NCBI RefSeq assembly: GCF_028476545.1
Contig: NW_026732373.1
Coordinates: forward strand, 69,501 to 133,500
Reading direction: 5' to 3'
From: Physella acuta
Lineage: Eukaryota; Mollusca; Gastropoda; Physidae
Length of the DNA: 64,000 nt
Part shown: positions 22,801-34,300 of the stretch, piece after piece
How positions within the stretch are numbered: the first letter of the stretch is position 1
How the letters are laid out: every line of letters starts with the position of its first letter
The notes under the pieces: model-generated
What the model was told of the DNA's origin: nothing
The model's database searches: none
What the model saw: only the letters and a program-made list of their open reading frames with translations
Position numbers and translations under genes: made by a program

Positions 22801-25800
22801 CAGATTTAGTGTGGGGAATGTTGTTGTTTCTCAGATTTAGTGTGGGGAATGTTGTTGTTTCTCAGATTTAGTGTGGGGATTTTTGTTTCTCAGATTTAGT
22901 GAGGGGAATGTTGTTGTTTCTCAGATTAATGTGGGGAATGTTGTTGTTTCTCAGATTTAGTGTGGGGAATGTTGTTGTTTCTCAGATTTAGTGTGGGGAA
23001 TGTTGTTGTTTCTCAGATTTAGTGTGGGGAATGTTGTTGTTTCTCAGATTTAGTGAGGGGAATGTTGTTGTTTCTCAGATTTAGTGTGGGGAATGTTGTT
23101 GTTTCTCAGATTTAGTGAGGGGCATGTTGTTGTTTCTCAGATTTAGTGTGGGGAATGTTGTTGTTTCTCAGATTTAGTGTGGGGAATGTTGTTGTTTCTC
23201 AGATTTAGTGAGGGGAATGTTGTTGTTTCTCAGATTTAGTGTGGGGAATGTTGTTGTTTCTCAGATTTAGTGTGGGGAATGTTGTTTCTCAGATTTAGTG
23301 TGGGGAATGTTGTTGTTTCTCAGATTTAGTGAGGGGAATGTTGTTGTTTCTCAGATTTAGTGTGGGGAATGTTGTTGTTTCTCAGATTTAGTGTGGGGAA
23401 TGTTGTTTCTCAGATTGAGTGTGGGGAATGTTGTTGTTTCCCAGATTTAGTGTGGGGAATGTTGTTGTTTCTCAGATTTAGTGTGGGGGATGTTGTTGTT
23501 TCTCAGATTTAGCGTGGGGAATGTTATTGTTTCTCAGATTTAGTGTGGGGAATGTTGTTGTTTCTCAGATTTAGTGTGGGGAATGTTATTGTTTCTCAGA
23601 TTTAGTGTGGGGAATGTTTTTGTTTCTCAGATTTAGTGTGGGAAATGTTGTTTCTCAGATTTAGTGTGGGGAATGTTGTTGTTTCTCAGATTTAGTGTGG
23701 GGAATGTTATTGTTTCTCAGATTTAGTGTGGGGAATGTTGTTGTTTCTCATATTTAGTGTGAGGAATGTTGTTGTTTCTCATATTTAGTGTGGGGAATGT
23801 TATTGTTTCTCAGATTTAGTGTGGGGAATGTTATTATTTCTCAGTTTTAGTGTGGGGAATGTTATTGTTTCTCAGATTTAATGTGGGGAATGTTATTGTT
23901 TCTCAGATTTAGTGTTGGGAATGTTATTGTTTCTCAGATTTAGTGTGGGGAATGTTGTTGTTTCTCAGATTTAGTGTGGGGAATGTTATTATTTCTCAGT
24001 TTTAGTGTGGGGAATGTTATTGTTTCCTCAGATTTAGTGTGGGGAATGTTATTGTTTCTCAGATTTAGTGTGGGGAACGTTATTGTTTCTCATATTTAGT
24101 GTGGGAAATGTTGTTTCTCAGATTTAGTGTGGGGAATGTTATTGTTTCTCAGATTTAGTGTGGGTAAATATTGTTGTTTCTCAGATTTAGTGTGGGGAAT
24201 GTTGTTTCTCAGATTTAGTGTGGGGAATGTTGTTTCTCAGATTTAGTGTGGGGAATGTTGTTGTTTCTCAGATTTAGTGTGGGGAATGCTGTTGTTTCTC
24301 AGATTTAGTGCGGGGAATGTTGTTTCTCAGATTTAGTGTGGGGAATGTTGTTGTTTCTCAGATTTAGTGTGGGGAATGTTGTTGTTTCTCAGATTTAGTG
24401 TGGGGGATGTTGTTGTTTCTCAGATTTAGCGTGGGGAATGTTATTGTTTCTCAGATTTAGTGTGGGGAATGTTGTTGTTTCTCAGATTTAGTGTGGGGAA
24501 TGTTATTGTTTCTCAGATTTAGTGTGGGGAATGTTTTTGTTTCTCAGATTTAGTGTGGGGAATGTTGTTTCTCAGATTTAGTGTGGGGAATGTTGTTGTT
24601 TCTCAGATTTAGTGTGGGGAATGTTATTGTTTCTCAGATTTAGTGTGGGGAATGTTGTTGTTTCTCATATTTAGTGTGAGGAATGTTGTTGTTTCTCATA
24701 TTTAGTGTGGGGAATGTTATTGTTTCTCAGATTTAGTGTGGGGAATGTTATTATTTCTCAGTTTTAGTGTGGGGAATGTTATTGTTTCTCAGATTTAATG
24801 TGGGGAATGTTATTGTTTCTCAGATTTAGTGTTGGGAATGTTATTATTTCTCAGATTTAGTGTGGGGAATGTTGTTGTTTCTCAGATTTAGTGTGGGGAA
24901 TGTTATTGTTTCTCAGATTTAGTGTGGGGAATGTTATTATTTCTCAGTTTTAGTGTGGGGAATGTTATTGTTTCTCAGATTTAATGTGGGGAATGTTATT
25001 GTTTCTCAGATTTAGTGTTGGGAATGTTATTATTTCTCAGATTTAGTGTGGGGAATGTTGTTGTTTCTCAGATTTAGTGTGGGGAATGTTATTGTTTCTC
25101 AGATTTAGTGAGGGGAATGTTGTTGTTTCTCAGATTTAGTGTGGGGAATGTTGTTGTTTCTCAGATTTAGTGTGGGGAATGTTGTTGTTTCTCAGATTTA
25201 GTGTGGGGAATGTTGTTGTTTCTCAGATTTAGTGTGGGGAATGTTGTTGTTTCTCAGATTTAGTGTGGGGAATTTTGTTTCTCAGATTTAGTGAGGGGAA
25301 TGTTGTTGTTTCTCAGATTAATGTGGGGAATGTTGTTGTTTCTCAGATTTAGTGTGGGGAATGTTGTTGTTTCTCAGATTTAGTGTGGGGAATGTTGTTG
25401 TTTCTCAGATTTAGTGTGGGGAATGTTGTTGTTTCTCAGATTTAGTGAGGGGAATGTTGTTGTTTCTCAGATTTAGTGTGGGGAATGTTGTTGTTTCTCA
25501 GATTTAGTGTGGGGAATGTTATTGTTTTCAGATTTAGTGTGGGGAATGTTGTTGTTTCTCAGATTTAGTGTGGGGAATGTTGTTGTTTCTCAGATTTAGT
25601 GTGGGGATTTTTGTTTCTCAGATTTAGTGAGGGGAATGTTGTTGTTTCTCAGATTAATGTGGGGAATGTTGTTGTTTCTCAGATTTAGTGTGGGGAATGT
25701 TGTTGTTTCTCAGATTTAGTGTGGGGAATGTTGTTGTTTCTCAGATTTAGTGTGGGGAATGTTGTTGTTTCTCAGATTTAGTGAGGGGAATGTTGTTGTT

Positions 25801-26200
25801 TCTCAGATTTAGTGTGGGGAATGTTGTTGTTTCTCAGATTTAGTGAGGGGCATGTTGTTGTTTCTCAGATTTAGTGTGGGGAATGTTGTTGTTTCTCAGA
25901 TTTAGTGTGGGGAGTGTTGTTGTTTCTCAGATTTAGTGTGGGGAATGTTGTTGTTTCTCAGATTTAGTGTGGGGAATGTTGTTGTTTCTCAGATTTAGTG
26001 TGGGGAATGTTGTTTCTCAGATTTAGTGTGGGGAATGTTGTTGTTTCTCAGATTTAGTGAGGGGAATGTTGTTGTTTCTCAGATTTAGTGTGGGGAATGT
26101 TGTTGTTTCTCAGATTTAGTGTGGGGAATGTTGTTTCTCAGATTGAGTGTGGGGAATGTTGTTGTTTCCCAGATTTAGTGTGGGGAATGTTATTGTTTCT
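19818..26200. repeat. 6.4-kb minisatellite, about 31-bp units
   Basis: Roughly 210 copies of a unit built from 'tttctcagatttagtgtggg' and 'gaatgttgttg', with 25-, 28- and 31-bp length variants. Rare variants recur at fixed distances. The 'gtgaggaatg' variant sits at 21034, 21951, 23759 and 24676 (spacings 917, 1808, 917), so a block of about 2,725 bp is duplicated. The array ends about 13 nt before the acceptor of exon 1 of the giant gene, and every unit contains a pyrimidine tract plus CAG. Confidence 0.97.
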
Positions 26201-26213
26201 TGCCATCTGACAG

Positions 26214-26335
26214 ATTGAAGGAGGCTGAGATGATTGAGACTACCACGTCGACCGAACAGGACGAGAGCATGTCCTTCAAAGGTCAAATGGCTGCAAGATA
26301 CAGGGAACGTATGTCCATGGGATTCGCACTCTCCA
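26214..26335 (+). CDS. Giant gene exon 1 (first exon seen)
   Basis: Acceptor 'catctgacag', donor 'ctcca|gtaagc'. Encodes LKEAEMIETTTSTEQDESMS then FKGQMAARYRERMSMGFALS. The exon starts mid-codon, so an upstream exon exists. It may be non-coding if translation starts at Met 26230. 122 nt, phase 1 end. Confidence 0.8.
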
Positions 26336-29300
26336 GTAAGCAATATTCCCTCTAAGGGGGAAAATTAGTGTGCAAAATGTATTTTCTCTGCGCGCTGTTT
26401 TAAAAGTCTATTAGGATATATATTTTTTTTACAAAATCACTGCGCGGCAGCTCAAAACTACTGCGCGGCCGTGCAACCGCGCAGCTTAGATGTAACATTG
26501 CTAGTAAGTCAAATTATCCCACTCTCCAGTATGTATATAGGGGACACTTACCTACAGCACTTAGTTAGTACTGTAAAATAGTACTTTGTACAGTAGAATA
26601 GTTGCATACAGTACTTAGTACTCTAGAATCATCATAATCTTTTCCCGTTCGTGCCAAAGGCACATGGGGCAGATAAAGTAGAGTTCATCTGCTTCAGAGA
26701 CCTCGGCATATGAAGGGATAGTGTGGTCAGAACAATGCTCAGCCGCTTTTGTTTCCCATCAGAGTTGGGTGGTCTCAAGGACATTCTACTGATTGAACCA
26801 GGATTCGAACTCGAGGTTGTCGGGTTAGTACTCTAGCTCTCACCGCTAGGTCATGCTGTCCCATAGTACTTTAGAATAGTGGATCGTTACAAATAATCTA
26901 GGAAATTAAAACGTGTCATTTTTCTATCGATGGCGCAGGTACAGATGACGTCATAGGCCACGCCCCGAGTCTTGTCTCTGCCGAGCAGCTGGATGAACAG
27001 ATGAAGAAGTTGGTCCCTCTGGATGCCAACCAAGATCCCGCGGACAGGAAACTCTTGGCGCAAGTTGGGAGGTCAAGGTCAAGCTTGTACAAGCCTAATG
27101 AATTTTCTAAACCATCGATGAAATTGTTGATTTCTAAATTTGAGAACAGATCCGCCACAGTGGGTCAGCTGAAGTTAGGTGGGGGACACAGCAAGACGCA
27201 GGGGAAATACAAGGAGAAGCTGATGGCGTCTCCGGCTAAACAAGAGGCGGGGAGCGAGGGCGGCGACATGAAGGTTGAACCTGAGCGAAGGGAGAACAAT
27301 TCATCTTCTATGGACACGGCGAGTCAGAAACAAAATGAGCAATTCCCTGCGTCTAATTTTCTCGAGGGTAGCGGCTTAAAGAAGGAAGCCGAGTCACCCC
27401 CTCGCGCTGAGGGGAACCAAAAAACGTCACTAGGTGAAAATGGAGGCTTGCATGAAGCGCAGAAAACTGGGGAGAAACTGGCCGAGGACGCCGGGCAAGC
27501 AGAGGAAGCGGCTCCAGCGGTGAAAGATTCGGTTAGTTTGAATCCATCGCCATTGCGGGTTAGTCTAAGAGGGATAGCTCAAATGCAAAAAACCGGCGCG
27601 TCGGCGAATCAGAAATATGTTGTGCATAAGAAAGATTGGGGAAACAGATACCAGGCTAAATTAGCGCCGAACGACACCACCGTTTCTCACCAGCAACAGA
27701 TGCAGGACCTCTTGTCTACAGTTAGAACCGATGGTGGTTTATTAAAGGCGAGCAACGAATCCTCGGATAAGAAAGATTCCAAACTTCCCTTGGGTGACCC
27801 GGATGAGCAGAAAGGGAAAGACAACAAGAAAGGAGGCAGCAACGCTATGGAGAGGTACATGAAGTTCCTACAGCGACACATCTCGCCGAGGGCGACTGAT
27901 CATCCCGCTGAGAAGAACCGTCGACCGGAATCCAGCCGACCCCCGACCCCTCACCGAACGACCCGACCCGGCAGCACAGTCAAGAAACCCCTCCCTAAAT
28001 CAACCGCCTCTTTGTTGAAAGAAATCAAGGAAAACAAGAAAAATTTGCAAAAGGAGTCATCGATTTCTTTGATTGATAAGGACAAAATTGTAAAGAAAAA
28101 AACCACGTCGTCCATCTTGAAACGGAGCGAGCCTACGTTTTCGAGTGTTAAAAAACAAAGCAAAACAGAGGGCCGGAGAGAGAAGAGTACGTCTCTGGCC
28201 TTCTCTTCGTCTGTCAGTGTCGTCTCCTCTAACTATGACATCTCCCGATCACTGACTCCTTGTTTGTCTCGCATCAAGACGGAAGCAGCTTTGTCTAAGC
28301 TGGTCAAGTCTAGACACAAGGTCAGGCAGGAATTAAGCTCGCAGACTTCTTCTAGAACAATAAGTGCCGTGTCCAGCAACTACCAGTCTTTGATAGACGA
28401 TAAACGGGACAGCACCAGAAGTAAACAAATTCAAGGCTACATCTCACACATCCTGCAGAGCTCCCCGACATTGGGCCTTACAGTAAGAGAAAGAAAATTT
28501 CCCTGCTCCACGCTGTATTCTTCCTCAAAAAGTGACAACAACGCCTCGCCAGAGCTCCTGAACTCGTGGGGTCTGGTGTCAGAAGGCGTGGAGTCTAGGA
28601 GCAGGTTGACTCCGGCACCAAGCCCAGTACCAACCATGAAGCAGCCACGTCGTGGGGGCGTCTCGCCATGTAAAGACGCGAATGAAAGGTTTGGGGGAAA
28701 AACGCACCGAGTTTCTTCCGACTTGGGCGAGCAGATTCTGACGGAAGACGAGTTGGCCGACAATAGTTTAATTCCCTGCCACTTGAGGGACAGACGGGCA
28801 GTTGGCCTGAGGGCCAGTCCTCAATTTAGGTCAGACGACCACTTCGTCCACTCGCGAGACGCACAGGATAAGCTGCACCACAAAGTTGCACACGATGAGC
28901 TGCACCACAAAGTTGCACGCGATGAGCATCCTACCAGCTACCACCAACAGTCTCCCCCAAACTTCTCCCCCGAGAAGAAGCTACGAATTATTTCCCCTGT
29001 GGAGCAAACCAAATGTGGAGTTAGCTCCCCCTACTTTTTTTTCGACGGGCGGCGGGCCACCACGGCGGATGACGAACCGATGTCTTCCTGCGAGAAGCGG
29101 AGATCAAGGCCCCACTCTATCTCATCGGACAAGAATGAGAAATCTTGCAAACCGCCGCACAAATCTGCAGACGACATGTACGCCACTGCTGCACACGTAG
29201 AGCACCACACAGAGAAATCTGGCCATCGCAAGTCTGCTCTAGCTGACAGGGCAACCAGGCACTCCCCCGACAAGCACCATCCTGACAAGCACCATCCTGA

Positions 29301-31326
29301 CAAGCACCATCCTGTCGAGAGCCATCCTGTCGAGAGCCGTGAGTCGGCCCTGCCTGCCATGGACATGGAGCGAGGCGGAAGTAAAATGTCGCACTTTTCG
29401 GAGTACTCAGGCCCACGTGGCGAAGGATTGAACCACCAGGAATCCCAGGAGAAGGTAACTAGTTTTTCTTTCAGATATCTCATTGGAGCAGAGTTTCTTC
29501 CTTCCAGGACCCCCCCCCCCCCCCCCCCCGAAGAAAATCTACAGCCACCCCCCCCCGAACAAAATGCAATTTATATAGAAAACATATACTTTTACCAGTG
29601 TCCGCCCCCCCCCCCCGGAAAATGTTGACCCCCCCAAAAATATCAAATACCCCCCCCCCGGAGAAAAAAGTCTGGAAGAAATACTGCATTGGAGGGAAGC
29701 ACTGTTCCACCCCCACCAACCGGAACACGTCCACCGCCCCTGGTGGGGATATAAAAAATGTACAATTTATATAAAATTTTATTCTATTACCAGTATCCTC
29801 CCCCGTAAAGTTTAAATATCCCAGTAGAAAAATGTCTGAAAGAAACTATGGGTAACTCCTCTTCTACTAACCTTCAAAACTCAATACGTTCCTGCAAGTG
29901 GGTAAATTCTAGCAACGCTCAGCGCCATCTGTGAATACGACCCGTGTGTGTTTATTGCATCAACATTCACTATTGCGCCATCTGGGAATACGACCCGTGC
30001 GTGTTTATTGCATCAACATTCACCATTGCTACATCTGGGAATATAACTCAATAGATTTTAAACAGTCATAAAGTGATCATTCACAAACATGTCTTATTCA
30101 AACAATAATATATTACCTCACTAACTATTTTCTGATCAATAACATTCTAATTTCTAGCAGAGAGTATCATCTTAACATAAACACCTATAACATTCTAATT
30201 TCCAACAGAGAACAACATCATTACCACCTATAACATTCTAATTTCTAATATAGAACATCCTCACCACCTATAACATTCTAATTTCTAACAGAGAACAACA
30301 TCCTCAGCACCTATAACATTCTAATTTCTAACAGAGAACATCCTCAGCACCTATAACATTCTAATTTCTAGCAGACAACAACATCCTCACCACCTATAAC
30401 ATTCTAATTTCTAACATAGAACATCCTCACCACCTATAACATTCTAATTTCTAACAGAGAACAACATTCTCACCACCTATAACATTCTAATTTCTAACAG
30501 AGAACAACATTCTCACCACCTATAACATTCTAATTTCTAACAGAGAACATCCTCAGCACCTATAACATTCTAATTTCTAACAGAGAACATCCTCAGCACC
30601 TATAACATTCTAATTTATAACAGACAACAACACCCTCACCACCTATAACATTCTAATTTCTAGCAGAGAACAACATGTTCACCAGCTATAACATTCTAAT
30701 TTCTAAAAGAAAACAACATCCTCACCACCTATAACATTCTAATAACAGAGAACATCCTCACCACATATAACATTCTAATTTCTAACAGAGAACAACATCT
30801 TCACCACATATAACATTCTAATTTCTAACATAGAACATCCTCACCACCTATAACATTCTAATTTCTAACAGCGAACAACATCCTCACCACACCGTTCACT
30901 AAAGAAGAGCAGCCGACACAAGATGCGGAGGGAGCATCGATCACATTCTGCATCCAAGTATAACCCTGAAGGCAACAGGTAACTCTGGCTGTCTGTATTC
31001 CTGGGGCAGATAACTCTGAAGGTTTCAGGTAACTGGGGCTGTCTGTATTCATGGGGCAGATAATCACAGTCTCAACGTCTTGTTTCGTTTTTATGAATCT
31101 ATTTTTATATTATTTTTTTCCAATATACACAACTTTACGTACTTATAACCTTCATGGAATATACAAGTATATATTAGAGATGTTACTGAAGTTTAGTACA
31201 GTTAATACTAGATTTTAAAAGATAAAGATTAAAAGATAAAGATCTACGTCATCTTCACGCTTAGATTTTGGCACAATATAATGACTATTGATTGGTTACA
31301 CGACCTACTAGAGACTAGTTATAATG

Positions 31327-31366
<40 letters not shown>

Positions 31367-34300
31367 GAGTGTGTATATACACACCTTGTTACCTAACAGC
31401 TTAACCAACGAGAAGGGTAAAGATGATTCGACCCATGTAGCAAATAACGAGGAGGACCACCCTACTGTATCTAACAAAAAAGCAGAGACGCCTTTGGTAC
31501 GTATCTAAAAATAGCTTCGTCTTTTCTTTGGGGATCCCCCTCTCATCTGCATTGAGTTGAAACAGCTAGGTCTTTCAAGGTTGGCTGGCACCCGTCTTTA
31601 GACGGGACGTGAGTTTGTGCTATTGGTTCCATGACATCTCAGCCTTTCAGGAACCGTGATGTCTACTTAAGTCTACACACTTTCCTGTTGGCTTTAGTTT
31701 TAGAGTAGATCTGTGTCCTGACATACTTGACTTTGTCCTGACACTTGACTTTGTCCTGACTTACTTGACTGTGTCCTGACTTACTTGACTTTATCCTGAC
31801 TTACTTGACTGTGTCCTGACATACTTGAGTGTGTCCTGACTTACTAGACTGTGTCCTGACTTACTTAACTGTGTCCTGACTTACATGACTGTGTCCTGAC
31901 ATACTTGAGTGTGTCCTGACTTACTAGACTGTGTCCTGACTTACTTGACTGTGCCCTGACTTACTTGACTTTATCCTGACTTACTTGACTGTGTCCTGAC
32001 ATACTTGAGTGTGTCCTGACTTACTAGACTGTGTCCTGACTTACTTAACTGTGTCCTGACTTACATGACTGTGTCCTGACATACTTGAGTGTGTCCTGAC
32101 TTACTAGACTGTGTCCTGACTTACTTGACTGTGTCCTGACTTACTTGACTGTGTCCTGACGTACTTGACTTTGTCCTGACACCTGACTTTGTCCTATAAA
32201 ATCCTAAAGAACAAATGACTGCAGCTACATCTGTTTTGGGTCGCACTCTTGAGTTAAGTTCTTGTAAGTCCTGCAGCCCGTTAAGCTCATGTAAGCCATG
32301 CAGCCCGTTAAGCTCATGTAAGCCCTGCAGCCCGTTAAGCTCATGTAAGTCCTACAGCCCATAAAGCTCTGTAAGTCTTTTAGCCCGTTAAGCTCATGTA
32401 ATCCCTTCAGCCCTTGTTTAGCTTGAGACAGTGCTTCTCTTCTGCACGATAACACTTAGTTTGGGCAGCTCTCTTGGGGTAAGCTCATGTAAGTCCTTCA
32501 GCCCTTCTGCACGATAGCACTTAGTTTGGGCAGCCCTCTTGGGTTAAGCTCATGTAATCCCTTCAGACATTACTTAGACAGCTCTTCTCCAGGATATTTT
32601 AGACCTGTCTACGTTTCTCTTACCGTGTGTGGTCCAGCCCAGCGCTTTACTCGCGATGTTTTCATCTTCTGTTCTCTGGACATGCCCCCCCCCACCCCCA
32701 CGAGGATGCTTTAATATCCCTGTCTGTAGGTTGCTGTCTAGTGATACGCCATAGGTGGCCGCTGAAGCTTTTTCCTGTTCCTATTATTTTAAAATTTAAG
32801 GGCCGTCCATAATTGACGTCACACTCCTAGGAGGAGGTGGTTTAATTTGTTAACGATGTGTGATGAGGGGGGGGGAACTTAAGGGTTTCAGATATGTGAC
32901 TCTACTTTGGAATTTAAAAAAAAAAGGGTTAAAATGCAATTTTAGCCGTTATTTCACGCTTCAGAAAGCTTTTTTTTAAAAAAAAATTCTAATAGAAATT
33001 GATAATTATGCTCTATGTTGACCGAACTCACTCAATATTTTAGAAAGAAATCGATGTTTACATAAGTAATTAAACTGCGATTTTGGAGGGAGAGAGGGGG
33101 GGTGTGGCCTCAAGTGTAATGTCATTTTAGCTGTAGGGTGGGTGTGGCTTTTTGTGACGATGTCTGAGAGAGAAAAAAATCTTTTTAAAAAGCGTGACGT
33201 CATTTATAGATGACCCCTTTATGTCTTATCTATCAACATATTAGCTTGTGTTTGTCTATTCTAATATCGGTTAGCTAATAAAGACACACACACCCCAAAA
33301 AGTTTATTTCTACAGCCGTGTCAATTCGCATTTTTAAAATTCAAATGTTTGTCCTTATAAGTTTTGTTTAATTATTGTTCTCATCAAATAATTAACACTC
33401 CTCTTCAGAAACTTGTTTAGCTACAATTATTTTTTCTGTAGCATTTATTTCACTTTGGCGACGCCGAATCACGCCTGGACGAGTCTTCTGAATGTGAAAT
33501 TAAAATAGAAAACTCGCCTGAAATCAAGAAGAGGAAGGTGGAGAAAACTAAAAAGTTGAAGAAAAAGAAGAAAAAGAAAAAGGAGGTGGATGATGATGAC
33601 ACAGACAAGACGCAGTCACTGCAGGTGGTAAAAAGTTCGGTAAGTTGGAGGTAGTCAATGTAGGTGGTAAAAAGTTCGGTAAGTTGGAGGTAGTCAATGT
33701 AGGTGGTAAAAAGTTCGGTAAGTTGGAGGCAGTCAATGCAGGTGGTAAAAAGTTCGGTAAGTTGGAGGTAGTCAATGTAGGTGGTAAAAAGTTCGGTAAG
33801 TTGGAGGTAGTCAATGTAGGTGGTAAAAAGTTCGGTAAGTTGGAGGCAGTCAATGCAGGTGGTAAAAAGTTCGGTAAGTTGGAGGTAGTCAATGCAGGTG
33901 GTAAAAAGTTCGGTAAGTTGGAGGCAGTCAATGCAGGTGGTAAAAAGTTCGGTAAGTTGGAGGTAGTCAATGTAGGTGGTAAAAAGTTCGGTAAGTTGGA
34001 GGCAGTCAATGCAGGTGGTAAAAAGTTCGGTAAGTTGGAGGTAGTCAATGCAGGTGGTAAAAAGTTCGGTAAGTTGGAGGCAGTCACTGCAGGTGGTAAA
34101 AAGTTCGGTAAGTTGGAGGCAGTCACTGCAGGTGTTAAAACGGTAAGTTGGAGGCAGTCAATGTAGGTGGTAAAAAGTTCGGTAAGTTGGAGGCAGTCAA
34201 TGTAGGTGGTAAAAAGTTCGGTAAGTTGGAGGCAGTCACTGCAGGTGGTAAAAAGTTCGGTTAGTTGGAGGTAGTCAATGCAGGTGGTAAAACGGTAAGT

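Noticed and set aside
19818-26200. CRISPR-like regular repeats
   Set aside because: Units are directly adjacent without unique spacers, in an animal genome. This is a minisatellite.
29455-29628. C-terminal extension of exon 2 into a Pro-rich tail
   Set aside because: The open frame past 29454 crosses the donor gtaact and runs into poly-C of a MITE. The joined phases require the exon to end at 29454.
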